A stretch of DNA of 64,000 nucleotides from Mesorhizobium sangaii (GCF_014207355.1 NZ_JACHEF010000004.1:372001-436000); one strand, 5' to 3'. Counted from the stretch's first letter, positions 18,196 through 27,578 are shown. The notes: a model not told the origin generated them from the letters alone. Numbers and translations are program-made.

Positions 18196-18464
18196 CGCAT
18201 GTCCTTTCCTGCTTGCTTCCCATGTAGGGCACGAAGCCACGCCGTGGAATCACCTGGCGCTGAACAGACCGTCAAGCGGTCGGGTGGACCATCAAGCCGC
18301 CGATTGCAGCGGCAGGAAATTGATGCTAGCGGACAATCCGCATGTTCGACTTTGCTTTGATCCGGTTTGACCGACGACGAAAGGGCGCCCGCGCTTGATG
18401 AAGCGCTGACTGGCGAATGCTGCCGTTTGCAGCAAACCTTTCCTCCTATCGGAACGCAAAGACC

Positions 18465-19001
18465 ATGAGCCTTGCCGACGTGAAATACCTGCCGGAAACC
18501 CCGGCGCATGACCTCCAGATCGAAGCCATCAACGACGAAGCCTTCGGACCCGGCCGCTTCGTGCTGGCCGCCTACAAGATCCGCGAGGCGGGCGGGCACG
18601 AACGCTCGCTGTCGTTCGTCGCCGTCGACGGCGACCTCGTCGTCGCTTCGGTGCGCATGACCCGCATCGCTGCCGGTGCCGGCCGCGCCCTGATGCTCGG
18701 GCCGCTTGCGGTGCGGCCAGCCTTCAAGAACCTCGGCATCGGCCGCCGGCTGGTGGCGATCGCGCTGGAGGCGGCCGCCAAGGCCGGCGCGCCTGCCGTG
18801 ATGCTGGTTGGTGACGAACCCTACTACGGACCGCTCGGTTTCAAGCGCATTCCGCGCGGCCAGATCTCGATGCCCCGCCCCGTCGATCTCGACCGGTTGC
18901 TGTCGCACGAGATCGCGCCGGGCGCGGTCGCCAGGCTTTCGGGCGAGGTCTGCCACGCCGATCAGGCCAGGGTTGCCGAGCATATGGCGGCGATGGCTTG
19001 A
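18465..19001 (+). CDS. GNAT-family N-acetyltransferase (YhbS-like)
   Basis: 178 residues from ATG 18465. The GNAT fold is clear: motif A in LGPLAVRPAFKNLGIGRRL (V then the acetyl-CoA pyrophosphate loop xxGxGRxL, here NLGIGRRL), motif B in VMLVGDEPYYGPLGF. The YYGPLGFKR ending is typical of YhbS-type enzymes. Acetyl acceptor unknown. Upstream 269 bases hold no gene and give no clear regulatory signal to my eye. Confidence 0.87.
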   Translation: MSLADVKYLPETPAHDLQIEAINDEAFGPGRFVLAAYKIREAGGHERSLSFVAVDGDLVVASVRMTRIAAGAGRALMLGPLAVRPAFKNLGIGRRLVAIALEAAAKAGAPAVMLVGDEPYYGPLGFKRIPRGQISMPRPVDLDRLLSHEIAPGAVARLSGEVCHADQARVAEHMAAMA

Positions 19002-19062
19002 CCTTCCCCGCCGATCTGGCGCCTGATCGGTCCCACTGTCCCTGAGATCAAAGGATGTCGGC

Positions 19063-19824
19063 ATGAACCCGAATGGCCAGATAGCGATCATTACCGGCGG
19101 CGGCTCCGGTCTTGGCGAGGCAACGGCACGCGCGCTGGCCGCCAAAGGCGCCCGCGTCGCCATCTTCGATGTCGGTATTGATCGCGCGGTGAAGGTCGCG
19201 GCCGAGATCGGCGGTATTGCCGTCCAGTGCGACGTCAGCAATGCCGACAGTGGAACTGCCGCTCTCGCCGAGGTCGCGGCCGGGCTTGGCGAGCCGCGTA
19301 TCCTGGTCAATTGCGCCGGCATCGCCATTGGCGTGAAGACGATTGGCAAGGATGGTCCGCATCCGCTCGATCAGTACCGCAAGGTGATCGAGGTCAATCT
19401 GATCGGCACGTTCAACATGATCCGCCTCGTCGCCGACCGCGCCGCGAAGCTCGATCCGCTGCAAGGCGGCGAGCGGGGCGTCATCGTCAACACCGCCTCG
19501 GTCGCCGCCTATGACGGCCAGATCGGCCAGGCCGCCTATGCAGCCTCCAAGGGCGGCGTCGTCGGCATGACGCTGCCGGTGGCGCGCGATCTCGCCCGTT
19601 CCGGCATCCGTGTCTGCACCATCGCGCCCGGCATCTTCAAGACTCCGATGATGGCCGGCATGCCGCAAGAGGTGCAGGATTCGCTGGGCGCCGCCGTGCC
19701 CTTCCCGTCCCGCTTGGGCGAACCATCCGAATATGCGGCGCTTGCTCTCCACATCATCGAAAACCAGATGCTGAATGGCGAGACCATTCGTCTCGACGGC
19801 GCCATTCGCATGGCGCCGAAATAA
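19063..19824 (+). CDS. Short-chain dehydrogenase, 3-hydroxyacyl-CoA dehydrogenase type-2-like
   Basis: 253 residues. Cofactor motif TGGGSGLGEATA, NCAGIAIG (NNAG-equivalent), catalytic Ser-Tyr-Lys in NTASVAAYDGQIGQ and AAYAASKGG. The long loop before the catalytic serine (DPLQGGERGVIVNTASVAAY) and the C-terminal MLNGETIRLDGAIRMAPK are signatures of the HSD10-type 3-hydroxyacyl-CoA dehydrogenases. Likely NAD-dependent oxidation in branched-chain or fatty acyl-CoA breakdown. Seven bases separate it from a CaiB/BaiF transferase gene on the same strand, which supports an acyl-CoA pathway. Confidence 0.9.
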   Translation: MNPNGQIAIITGGGSGLGEATARALAAKGARVAIFDVGIDRAVKVAAEIGGIAVQCDVSNADSGTAALAEVAAGLGEPRILVNCAGIAIGVKTIGKDGPHPLDQYRKVIEVNLIGTFNMIRLVADRAAKLDPLQGGERGVIVNTASVAAYDGQIGQAAYAASKGGVVGMTLPVARDLARSGIRVCTIAPGIFKTPMMAGMPQEVQDSLGAAVPFPSRLGEPSEYAALALHIIENQMLNGETIRLDGAIRMAPK

Positions 19825-19831
19825 CCGCGTC

Positions 19832-21007
19832 ATGAGCGCCGGCTTGTCAGTTGCCGGAAAAACTGGTCCGCTTGCCGGACTGAAGGTGATCGAGATGGCC
19901 GGGCTCGGCCCCGTGCCGCTGGCCGGCCTGATGCTGTCGGAGATGGGCGCCGAAGTGCTGCGCATCGAACGGGCAGGGACAAGCCGGCCGCTCCCGTCGC
20001 TGCCGGATGAATACAACCTCGACCGTCACGGCCGCGCCATCCTGCGCCTCGACTTGAAGCACCGGGAAGACACCGATCTGATGCTGCGCCTTGCCGAAAA
20101 GGCGGACATGTTGCTCGAAGGGTTTCGCCCCGGCGTCATGGAGCGGCTGGCGCTCGGCCCGGAAGCGGTGCTGGCACGCAATCCAGCGCTGATCTACGGC
20201 CGCATGACCGGCTTCGGCCAGGACGGGCCGCTCGCGGGCCGCGCCGGCCATGACATCACCTACGTTGCCTATTCGGGCCTGCTGCATGCAGTTGGCCACG
20301 CCGGCGGCCGTCCTGTCCCGCCGCTCAACCTCGTCGCCGACTACGCTGGCGGCGCCATGATGCTGGTCGCCGGCGTGCTGGCCGCCCTTTTCCAACGCTC
20401 GCGCACGGGCAAGGGCGAGGTCATCGACGCCGCGATGGTCGAAGGCGCCTCGATGCTGGCGGCACCCGTGCATGCCCTCATGGCGGCCGGCTTGTGGAAC
20501 GACCGGCGCGGCGCGAACCTGCTCGATTCCGGCGCCCCCTTCTACGACACCTATGAGACATCAGACGGACGCCATGTCGCCATCGGCTGCCTCGAGCCGC
20601 AATTCTTCGCCGAATTCGCCAGTCTGCTGCCGCTCGACGAGCGCTTTGTACGCGGCCAGTACGACAAGGCACTGTGGCCGCAAATGCGCGCAGCCATTGC
20701 CGATCGGGTCCGGCAGAAATCGCGCGACGACTGGGACCGGCTGTTTGCCCAAACCGATGCCTGCGTTGCCCCCGTCCTGTCGCTTCAGGAGGCGAAGCAT
20801 CACCCACAAAATCGGGCGCGCAACGCCTTTGTAGCGGCGGGTGGATTTGCGCGCCCGGCCCCGGCGCCGCGTTTCTCCGGCTCGCGGCCGACAGTTGCGA
20901 CCAAGCCCGCCGACAACGATCTCGTCCCGTCGACAGTGCTTGAACGTTTCGGGTTTTCGAAAAACGAGATTGACGACCTTGTCAAATCCGGTTTGTTTGG
21001 CAGATAA
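19832..21007 (+). CDS. CaiB/BaiF CoA-transferase family protein, alpha-methylacyl-CoA racemase-like
   Basis: 391 residues from ATG 19832. Residues 12-60 (GPLAGLKVIEMAGLGPVPLA) are the classical class III CoA-transferase/racemase start; GRMTGFGQDGPLAGRAGHD contains the catalytic-loop signature, with the conserved Asp of the GHDITY segment and a His earlier, as in alpha-methylacyl-CoA racemase (AMACR). With the SDR upstream it probably handles methyl-branched acyl-CoA. The two genes are a tight operon. Racemase rather than transferase is the better guess, from GLGPVPLAGLMLSEMGAEV. Confidence 0.9.
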   Translation: MSAGLSVAGKTGPLAGLKVIEMAGLGPVPLAGLMLSEMGAEVLRIERAGTSRPLPSLPDEYNLDRHGRAILRLDLKHREDTDLMLRLAEKADMLLEGFRPGVMERLALGPEAVLARNPALIYGRMTGFGQDGPLAGRAGHDITYVAYSGLLHAVGHAGGRPVPPLNLVADYAGGAMMLVAGVLAALFQRSRTGKGEVIDAAMVEGASMLAAPVHALMAAGLWNDRRGANLLDSGAPFYDTYETSDGRHVAIGCLEPQFFAEFASLLPLDERFVRGQYDKALWPQMRAAIADRVRQKSRDDWDRLFAQTDACVAPVLSLQEAKHHPQNRARNAFVAAGGFARPAPAPRFSGSRPTVATKPADNDLVPSTVLERFGFSKNEIDDLVKSGLFGR

Positions 21008-21037
21008 GCGGAGAAGGAAGATCAACTTATTGTGGTG

Positions 21038-21835
21038 ATGCCTTTGGACGAACCGAGGAAGGACGTGATCCGCGAGACGGATGCCGAGGCGATCCGATTG
21101 GCCAAGACGCTTCTGCGCAGCGCCCGCTTTGGTGCGCTGGCAGTGCTCGAACCTGGGACAGGTTGGCCGCTGGCCAGCAGGGTCGGCGTGGCCACCGACA
21201 TCGACGGCGCGCCGCTGATCCTGGTGTCGATGCTCTCGGCGCACACCGGCGCGCTGCTTGCCGATGCCCGCTGTTGCCTGTTGCTTGGCGAACCCGGCAA
21301 GGGCGACCCGCTGGCGCACCCGCGCCTGTCACTGGTCTGCCAGGCGAAACGGCTTGAGCGCGGATCGAGCGAGAACGCCCGTTGCGAGCGCCGTTATCTC
21401 AACCGCAATCCCAAGGCGAAACTCTACGCCGGTCTCGGCGACTTTTCGATCTTCCGCCTCGAGCCGCAACGCGCCAGCCTCAACGGCGGCTTCGGCAAGG
21501 CCTATCATCTCGACCGATCGGATCTGCTTACCAGCGGCCCGATCGTCGAGGAACTGGCGGCGACAGAACAATCCGCCATCGACCACATGAACGCCGACCA
21601 TCTCGACGCGATTGCGGTTTATGCACAGCATTTCGCGAAAGTGTCCGGCAACGGCTGGATTATTGCCGGATTCGATGCCGATGGTATGGATCTGGTGTCG
21701 GGTGACGATGTTTGCCGGGTTTTCTTCCCCCAAACTTTGCAGGCGGCACGCGAATTGCGGCCTGTTTTGGTCGAAATGGCCAGAAACGGGCGGGCCGCGG
21801 CCGACGCGGAGACTGGGCTTAATTACATTACATAA
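21038..21835 (+). CDS. HugZ-like flavin-fold protein (pyridoxamine 5'-phosphate oxidase family plus DUF2470)
   Basis: 265 residues from ATG 21038, after two in-frame GTG codons. Residues 15-150 have the split-barrel PPOX fold (ARFGALAVLEPGTGWPLASR, LVSMLSAHTGAL); residues 175-260 match DUF2470 (AIDHMNADHLDAIAVYAQHF). This pairing is found in heme-handling HugZ/HutZ proteins, although those usually belong to iron loci, which is not the case here. Heme or flavin binding is family knowledge, not shown. It starts 31 bases after the CaiB-type gene and may share its transcript. Confidence 0.82.
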   Translation: MPLDEPRKDVIRETDAEAIRLAKTLLRSARFGALAVLEPGTGWPLASRVGVATDIDGAPLILVSMLSAHTGALLADARCCLLLGEPGKGDPLAHPRLSLVCQAKRLERGSSENARCERRYLNRNPKAKLYAGLGDFSIFRLEPQRASLNGGFGKAYHLDRSDLLTSGPIVEELAATEQSAIDHMNADHLDAIAVYAQHFAKVSGNGWIIAGFDADGMDLVSGDDVCRVFFPQTLQAARELRPVLVEMARNGRAAADAETGLNYIT

Positions 21836-21976
21836 AAAGCAACACTTGAGATTTGAAGGAAATGCTCTACCTTTTGTCAGTGACGCTGAATCGCAGCGGC
21901 CATACGCAACTGAGTTTTTGGAATCAGATGCCATTGCCCCCATGGCGTCAGGATGATCAACAAGCATGGGGGATCG

Positions 21977-22321
21977 ATGGTCTCGTCTAAGCTAATCGCA
22001 AATGCCGGATCGGCAGCCGAATTTCTCATGCTGATGGGCAATGAGAAGCGGCTGTTGATCATGAGCCATCTGATCGACGGTGAAATGTCGGTCGGCTCCA
22101 TCGCCGAGAAGGTGATGCTCAGTCAATCCGCCCTGTCGCAGCATCTGGCCAAGTTGCGGGCGCTCGACCTTGTCGACACCCGCCGCGACCGGCAGATGAT
22201 CTACTATTCCTGCAAATCAGATGCCGTGCGCGAACTGCTCGGCATGCTGGACGGCATTTTCGGCAGCGGCAAGGAGGACCTCTCCCAGATGGCGCACCGT
22301 TTGCGCCGCGCCGGAACCTGA
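21977..22321 (+). CDS. ArsR-family transcription regulator, NolR-like
   Basis: 114 residues from ATG 21977, preceded by GGGGGATC. Winged helix-turn-helix with MGNEKRLLIMSHLIDGEMSV, then recognition helix region LSQSALSQHLAKLRALDL and wing TRRDRQMIYYSC. The segment LSQSALSQHL with TRRD..(T/M)IYYS closely follows NolR of Sinorhizobium and Rhizobium as I remember it, which represses nodulation and other symbiosis genes. No metal-binding ELCV motif is seen, consistent with NolR rather than ArsR/SmtB sensors. Orthology is inferred from recall. Confidence 0.8.
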   Translation: MVSSKLIANAGSAAEFLMLMGNEKRLLIMSHLIDGEMSVGSIAEKVMLSQSALSQHLAKLRALDLVDTRRDRQMIYYSCKSDAVRELLGMLDGIFGSGKEDLSQMAHRLRRAGT

Positions 22322-22488
22322 GCGTCCTGTAGCCCACTTACCTCGCGACGCTTTCAGGGCGATGTGCGTCCATCCGCGTGCACAGAGTAGCTGATCGTCC
22401 TGAATTGTTGCATCGTGGTTCCCAGCCAACGGCGAGCGCCGGCAGTCCATGCGGATTTTCGGGCCGCTGCGGTGACCACGAGGAATGC

Positions 22489-23292
22489 ATGGATCCCATT
22501 CGCATCGACGACCCGCAAGACCCGCGCGTTGCCGCCTATCTCGATATCCGCGAGCGTGACCTCGCCGGGCGGCAAGGCCGCTTCGTCGCCGAAGGCAAGG
22601 TGGTGCTCGACCTGCTGCTCTCGGCTGGGCGTTTTGGCGCCGAATCGGTGCTGCTCCTGGAAAACCGGCTGGCCGGGCTCGAGGACATCCTGCGCAAGGC
22701 GCCGGCGGACCTACCGGTCTATGTCGCCACCGGCGCGGTGATGGATGCGATCGCCGGGTTTCATATGCATCGCGGCATCCTGGCCATAGGCCGCAAGGGG
22801 GCGCCGCGGTCGGCCGAGACCCTGCTCGATGCCTTGCCGGCCCGGGCGCTGGTCGTGGTGCTTGTCGGCATCGCCAACCATGACAATATGGGTTCGATCT
22901 TTCGCAACGCCGCCGCCTTTGGCGCCGATGCTGTGCTCATGGATGCGACATGCTGCGATCCGCTCTACCGCAAGGCGATCCGGGTTTCCGTCGGCGCGGC
23001 ACTCAAAATTCCCTTCGCGTCGTTCACCGACGCCGCCGGCTTCACTGCAACACTTGACCGCCGCGGTTATGGCCAGTTTGCGCTGTCACCGAGCGGGCAG
23101 ACCGACATTCGCGATGCGCGGCGGTGCGAGCGCCTTGCGCTCTATCTCGGCACCGAGGGCGAAGGCCTGCCCGAAAGCCTGCTCGCGCGCCTGCAGACGG
23201 TGCGGATCACCATGTCGGAGGGCTTCGACAGCCTGAACGTGGCGGCGGCGTCGGCCATCGCGCTGCATCACTTCTCGGCAAACAGGAACTGA
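22489..23292 (+). CDS. SpoU/TrmH-type RNA 2'-O-methyltransferase
   Basis: 267 residues from ATG 22489, with AGGA nine bases upstream. SPOUT fold: N-terminal substrate-binding part, then VGIANHDNMGSIFRNAAAFG (motif 1, with the catalytic NxG(S)xxRxAxxxG), LYLGTEGEGLPESLL (motif 2), and TMSEGFDSLNVAAASAIALH (motif 3, SxxSLNVxxAxxi). All three knot motifs are intact. Methylates a ribose in tRNA or rRNA from S-adenosylmethionine. Which position is not predictable. It ends two bases before the convergent coiled-coil gene. Confidence 0.9.
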   Translation: MDPIRIDDPQDPRVAAYLDIRERDLAGRQGRFVAEGKVVLDLLLSAGRFGAESVLLLENRLAGLEDILRKAPADLPVYVATGAVMDAIAGFHMHRGILAIGRKGAPRSAETLLDALPARALVVVLVGIANHDNMGSIFRNAAAFGADAVLMDATCCDPLYRKAIRVSVGAALKIPFASFTDAAGFTATLDRRGYGQFALSPSGQTDIRDARRCERLALYLGTEGEGLPESLLARLQTVRITMSEGFDSLNVAAASAIALHHFSANRN

Positions 23293-23294
23293 TT

Positions 23295-24455
23295 TCAGCT
23301 TGCCGCGTCCGCCTCCTGCAGCGCCCGCACGCGATCTGCAAGACTGCGCTCAACATTGCCGGAGCGTGCATCCGACGGTACGGCCAAAGCCTTGGCGATC
23401 GGCGAATCAGGTCCCTCGAGCTTGGCCGTCAGATGGACGACCTCCGCTGCCAGTTCGTTCATCTGCTCGCGCAAGGCGGAGCTGTCATCCGCGGGGTTGG
23501 GCACGACCAGCGCGGTGAGATCCGCCTTCAGCTGCTTGTTCTCGTGCGCCAGCGCCGTCAACCTCGCCTCGAGCCGCTCACGGTCGCTGTCGAGCTTGGC
23601 GATTGCCTTGTCGACGTCATCGCTCTTGGCGACATCGCCGCTCTTGCCGACCAGCCGCAGGGTCGGCGTACTGTCCTCGGCTTTCGATTTTTCTCGCAGC
23701 CGCGCCAGTTCCTTTTCGCGGCGCTCGAGCTTGTCCTCGCGATCGGCAAGAGTGGCCAGCAGCCGTTCGACCTTCTTGTCGAGTTCGGCGGTCTTTTTCT
23801 TCTCGGCTTTCAGGGCATCGCGCGCAGCCTTGCTTTCGGCCGCGATCTCCTGGCCGCGCCTGTCCGCCTCCTTGCGCTGGCCGCGCAGCAACGCAATGTC
23901 GCTGGCGAGTTTCTGCATCTCGGATTCGCGCGCCACGAGCTCGATCTGTCGGCTGCTGGAGGAGAAGCTGGCGTCGTCATACATGCTCTCCAGCTTTTCA
24001 AGCTCGAGCGCGCGCTTCTCCAGCTTGCGCTCTGTTTCCTTGAGCAGGTCCGACAGACGGTGCAGCTCTTCCTCGCGCCGACGCAGCATTTCGCTCGTGG
24101 CCCCCAGTTCGCTCAGTACCTGGTTCTTCTCCATGCGCTCGATCGCCAGGCCCTTCATCGCCTCGTGGCCGCGGCTGATCTCGACGAGCTGTTCGGCCAC
24201 CTTCTCGCGCAACGCCTTGACGCTGATTTCGAGACGGCGCGTCGACATGGCGTACTCGGCGCGAACGCGATCCTTGTCCGCCAGGATCTCGGTTTGCGTC
24301 AGAGGTATCGAGGCTTCGATGCGCTTGCGCGTCAGGGCGACGGCGCGGCGCCATATGGCCGGAGCAATCATAAGCGCCAGGAAGCCGGCGCAGAGAAAGC
24401 CGAGGACGAAGAACAGGACCGATTGGACCAAGTGACTACCCGTTGTGGACGGCAA
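23295..24455 (-). CDS. Membrane-anchored coiled-coil protein of unknown function
   Basis: Up to 386 residues. The frame starts at a TTG (24455); a second TTG at 24431 is also possible and no strong ribosome site separates them. One membrane helix near residues 12-34 (VLFFVLGFLCAGFLALMIAP) is followed by about 330 residues rich in Lys, Glu, Arg and Leu with heptad character (LERREKELARLREKSKAED, EKLESMYDDASFSSSSRQIE), so the body is a long cytoplasmic coiled coil. No named domain recognised. It is near eipA, so an envelope role is conceivable, but that is only proximity. Confidence 0.7.
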   Translation of the reverse strand: MPSTTGSHLVQSVLFFVLGFLCAGFLALMIAPAIWRRAVALTRKRIEASIPLTQTEILADKDRVRAEYAMSTRRLEISVKALREKVAEQLVEISRGHEAMKGLAIERMEKNQVLSELGATSEMLRRREEELHRLSDLLKETERKLEKRALELEKLESMYDDASFSSSSRQIELVARESEMQKLASDIALLRGQRKEADRRGQEIAAESKAARDALKAEKKKTAELDKKVERLLATLADREDKLERREKELARLREKSKAEDSTPTLRLVGKSGDVAKSDDVDKAIAKLDSDRERLEARLTALAHENKQLKADLTALVVPNPADDSSALREQMNELAAEVVHLTAKLEGPDSPIAKALAVPSDARSGNVERSLADRVRALQEADAAS

Positions 24456-24538
24456 CCGCTAAGACTGGACTGTGCCACGTTGACATGGCGGAAATCCAGC
24501 GTTGCGGCAAGGCTTTGCCGCAACGGAACGGGATTAGC

Positions 24539-25147
24539 TCAGAACGGATTCCACGTGGCGCGTTCGGTGAGCTTCAGATAGCCGAGATTGACGCCGAGCC
24601 GAGCACCGACGCCGGTGCGGATCGGCACCAAAAGCACATTGTTGTTCTTCAGCACGTTGAAGCCGACGCCGGCAACCACATAGGCCGAACCGGCGACGCC
24701 GCCATAGCGGTTGTAGAGGTTGCTCACATCGTCGAGATTGTAGACCAGCATCATCACCCGCGACCCCTCGCCGCCGAAATCCCAGCCGAGCGACGGGCCT
24801 TGCCAGAACACTTTGTGATCGCCGGCATTCTTGGTGTAGAGCGTGCCTTCGCCATAGGTCAGCCCGCCGATCAGCGCGCCCGAGCCCTCTTCGCCCAGCA
24901 GATAGCCATTGGGCAGGCCGTAGGAAGCAAAAATCTTCTCGATAACCGTGGCCAGCCCGCCCGACGTCGCGCCGAAGAACTTGTGCCCGGAATCGACAAT
25001 CTCCTGAGCGGTGTATTCCTGGGCCCGCAGGGCCGAAGTTGAGAAGACGAGAACGCCCATGAGCGCTATCGCCATTGATACGACACGGACAAAAGTCCGG
25101 TCTGGGATGACACGGAAAAAAGTCCGGTCGCAGAATCGGGAAAACAT
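24539..25147 (-). CDS. eipA: DUF1134 periplasmic protein, EipA homologue
   Basis: 202 residues from ATG 25147 (GGAG nine bases upstream). Signal peptide ends near LVFSTSALRAQ, so periplasmic. The mature protein has the SYLF-like DUF1134 pattern: FFGATSGGLATVIEKIF, YGLPNGYLLGEEGSGALIGG, SLGWDFGGEGSRVMMLVYNL and GVNLGYLKLTERATWNPF. DUF1134 was named EipA in Brucella, where it supports envelope integrity; the function here is by homology. Odd: a nine-residue near-repeat (DRTFFRVIP/DRTFVRVVS) just before the hydrophobic signal core. Divergent from chpT across 342 bases. Confidence 0.88.
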   Translation of the reverse strand: MFSRFCDRTFFRVIPDRTFVRVVSMAIALMGVLVFSTSALRAQEYTAQEIVDSGHKFFGATSGGLATVIEKIFASYGLPNGYLLGEEGSGALIGGLTYGEGTLYTKNAGDHKVFWQGPSLGWDFGGEGSRVMMLVYNLDDVSNLYNRYGGVAGSAYVVAGVGFNVLKNNNVLLVPIRTGVGARLGVNLGYLKLTERATWNPF

Positions 25148-25489
25148 GCTTCCAATCTCCGTCAGGGAGCACTTTCGCCGACGCCTCAAACCCCGTACGG
25201 CTCTTCTAGCCGGCCGTTAAGGGTAACTGTTACGGGCAAACTATGCCGTAATCCTTTTTCAACCATTAAGCTCCCACATGAACATGGCGGTTCAAAGGCT
25301 ATTTGGGACGCTCAGGTGGGGTCGGCAGCCTGTGTGAACACGCCATCTGCCACCACAATTTTGGATTTGTTGCCGCACGCACGGGCGCTGTGTATTCAGA
25401 ATGCCCGAGGAGAGTACGTGATTCGTGTGGGCAGGCGACGAATCGATCGCTCGGCCATGAGTTATGAAATTTTGCAGGGATTTTCACCG

Positions 25490-26119
25490 ATGGCCGATCT
25501 GTTTGCCCTTTCCGCACCCGATCTGGCGGCACTTTTGTGCAGCCGGGTGTGCCACGACATCATCTCGCCGGTCGGCGCGATCAACAACGGGCTCGAACTG
25601 CTCGACGAAGGCGGCGCCGACGAGGACGCCATGAAGCTGATCCGCCAGAGCGCCCGCAACGCTTCTGCCCGCCTGCAGTTCGCCCGCATCGCTTTCGGCG
25701 CCGCCGGGTCGGCCGGCATGCTGATCGATACCGGCGATGCCGAAGCCGTCGCCATCGCCTTCCTCAAGAACGAGAAGCCGGAACTGAGCTGGAACGGGAC
25801 CCGCGCGCTGCTGCCCAAGAACAAGGTCAAGCTGCTGCTCAACCTTCTCCTCGTCGCCAACGCCGCCATTCCACGCGGCGGCAAGCTTTCCGTGACGCTG
25901 GAAAACCTCGAAACCGAGCCGCGTTTCGCGCTTGCGGCGAGCGGCCCGATGCTGCGCGTGCCGCCGAAATTCCTCGAACTGCATTCCGGCCACAAGCCTG
26001 AGGAACCGATCGACGCGCATTCCGTGCAGCCCTATTACACGCTGCTCCTGGCGCGCGAAGCCAACATGACCATCTCGATCCACGCGACCCCGGAAGAAAT
26101 CGTGCTTTCAGCCGCCTGA
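25490..26119 (+). CDS. chpT: Histidine phosphotransferase of the CckA-ChpT-CtrA relay
   Basis: 209 residues from ATG 25490 with AGGG nine bases upstream; ATG 25457 is an alternative. Residues 5-40 hold the phosphorylatable helix: LAALLCSRVCHDIISPVGAI, the His in CHDIISPVGA being the relay His, followed by NNGLELLDE. The C-terminal half is a degenerate histidine-kinase ATPase-like fold. ChpT passes phosphate from CckA to CtrA and CpdR in Alphaproteobacteria. ctrA itself is 1.46 kb away. GANTC sites at 25420-25424 and 25440-25444 lie 46-70 bases before the start, so CcrM methylation could affect it. Confidence 0.9.
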   Translation: MADLFALSAPDLAALLCSRVCHDIISPVGAINNGLELLDEGGADEDAMKLIRQSARNASARLQFARIAFGAAGSAGMLIDTGDAEAVAIAFLKNEKPELSWNGTRALLPKNKVKLLLNLLLVANAAIPRGGKLSVTLENLETEPRFALAASGPMLRVPPKFLELHSGHKPEEPIDAHSVQPYYTLLLAREANMTISIHATPEEIVLSAA

Positions 26120-26362
26120 ATTCACGCCAATTCCCTAAAGAAGCGAAGTATTTCGATCCGCAATACCCACGGCGGCGCTTCGATCGAGTCGGATGAGCTT
26201 CACCGGGCTGGTCGCGCCGAAGCATCGCTAAGAACAGCCCGCAAACGGCATCTTTGCAAAAATTTTACCTAAACGCTTTTCGGCTTCTTTACCAGATCGG
26301 CCTATGGTGCCTTTCAGATGCCCCGACGCCACCGGATTGCCAACAGGCAAGAGGACCCGGAA

Positions 26363-26731
26363 ATGAAACGCTGCATGTTCGTCGACGATTCAAGCGTCAT
26401 CAGGAAGGTTGCAAAACGCATCCTGGGCGGCTCGGACATGGTTGTCATCGAGGCGGCCAGCGGGCTTGACGCGCTGGAGATGTGCGCTGCCGACATGCCC
26501 GACATCATCGTCGTCGACGGCGCCTTGCCGGACGTGGCGGCGGTCGATCTCATCCGCCGCGTGCGCGCCATGGAGAGCCCTGTACGGCCGCAGATCCTGA
26601 TTTCGCTGGTCGAGCTTGATATCGCTTCGATCATGCGGGCCAAGCGCGCCGGCGCCCAGGGCTATCTCCTGAAGCCGTTCAATCGGCCGCAACTGCTCGA
26701 GCGTTTTCGCACCTTGAAAATCGCCGCCTGA
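26363..26731 (+). CDS. CheY-like single-domain response regulator
   Basis: 122 residues from ATG 26363, preceded by ACCCGGA. Receiver domain: acidic pair FVDDSS (Asp9-Asp10), phospho-acceptor Asp in IIVVDGALPD, and the C-terminal Lys in LLKPFNRPQ. Threonine/Ser in switch position near ILISLVELD. No output domain, so it works through protein contact. Between chpT and ctrA in the same direction as chpT, ending before a bidirectional terminator. In Caulobacter, CpdR and DivK are such receivers; this one does not look like either, so no symbol is given. Confidence 0.82.
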   Translation: MKRCMFVDDSSVIRKVAKRILGGSDMVVIEAASGLDALEMCAADMPDIIVVDGALPDVAAVDLIRRVRAMESPVRPQILISLVELDIASIMRAKRAGAQGYLLKPFNRPQLLERFRTLKIAA

Positions 26732-26824
26732 TTCGGGCGGCCTGGAGCAATCTTCCAGGAAAAATGTGTAGCGTTTTTCCGTCCAAAAATTGCGTTAAAA
26801 CAAAAAGATATTAGCCCACCATGC

Positions 26825-26852
26825 AAAAAACCCGGCCGGAGCCGGGTTTTTT
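26825..26852. terminator. Bidirectional Rho-independent terminator between the CheY-like gene and ctrA
   Basis: AAAAAA, then stem CCCGGC with GCCGGG around CGGA (26831-26846), then TTTTTT. Symmetrical A and T runs let it serve both convergent genes: the receiver gene ends at 26731 and ctrA ends at 26883. Confidence 0.88.
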
Positions 26853-26882
26853 GTCGAAGAAAAGTTCGGGCGTTGCTCGCGC

Positions 26883-27578
26883 TCAGGCGCTGACGCGGAT
26901 GTCTTCCGGTTCGCGAAGCACATAGCCACGACCCCAGACCGTCTCGATGTAGTTCTGGCCGCCGGATGCCGCGTCGAGCTTCTTGCGCAGCTTGCAGATG
27001 AAGACGTCGATGATCTTCAGCTCGGGCTCGTCCATGCCGCCATAAAGGTGGTTGAGGAACATTTCCTTGGTCAGTGTGGTGCCCTTGCGTAGCGAGAGCA
27101 GCTCCAGCATCTGATATTCCTTGCCGGTGAGGTGCACGCGCTGGCCGCCGACTTCAACGGTCTTGGCGTCGAGGTTGACCACAAGGTCGCCCGTGGTGAT
27201 GACCGACTGGGCATGGCCCTTGGAGCGCCGCACGATGGCATGAATGCGGGCGACCAGCTCATCCTTGTGGAACGGCTTGGTCATGTAGTCGTCGGCGCCG
27301 AAGCCGAGGCCGCGTACCTTGTCCTCGATGCCGGCCATGCCGGAGAGGATGAGGATCGGCGTTTTCACCTTGGACAGGCGAAGCGTTCTCAAGACTTCAT
27401 AGCCCGACATGTCGGGCAGGTTGAGATCGAGAAGGATGATGTCGTAGTCGTAGAGCTTGCCTAGATCGACACCCTCTTCACCGAGATCGGTCGTGTAGAC
27501 ATTAAAACTTTCCGATTTCAGCATCAGTTCGATGCTTTGTGCGGTTGCACTGTCATCTTCTATCAGCAGAACTCGCAT
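26883..27578 (-). CDS. ctrA: Cell-cycle response regulator CtrA
   Basis: 231 residues. Receiver: acid pair IEDDSAT, phospho-acceptor in LLDLNLPDMSGYEVLR, Lys in YMTKPFHKDEL. Output domain: OmpR-type winged helix (KEYQMLELLSLRKGTTLTKE, FLNHLYGGMDEPELKII, DVFICKLRKKL, WGRGYVLREP). The sequence is almost identical to CtrA proteins across Rhizobiales. It binds TTAA-type sites and controls division, motility and DNA methylation genes; phosphorylated by ChpT (25490). Upstream 452 bases hold no gene and are AT-rich with five GANTC sites. SciP, a CtrA partner, lies at 29983. Confidence 0.96.
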   Translation of the reverse strand: MRVLLIEDDSATAQSIELMLKSESFNVYTTDLGEEGVDLGKLYDYDIILLDLNLPDMSGYEVLRTLRLSKVKTPILILSGMAGIEDKVRGLGFGADDYMTKPFHKDELVARIHAIVRRSKGHAQSVITTGDLVVNLDAKTVEVGGQRVHLTGKEYQMLELLSLRKGTTLTKEMFLNHLYGGMDEPELKIIDVFICKLRKKLDAASGGQNYIETVWGRGYVLREPEDIRVSA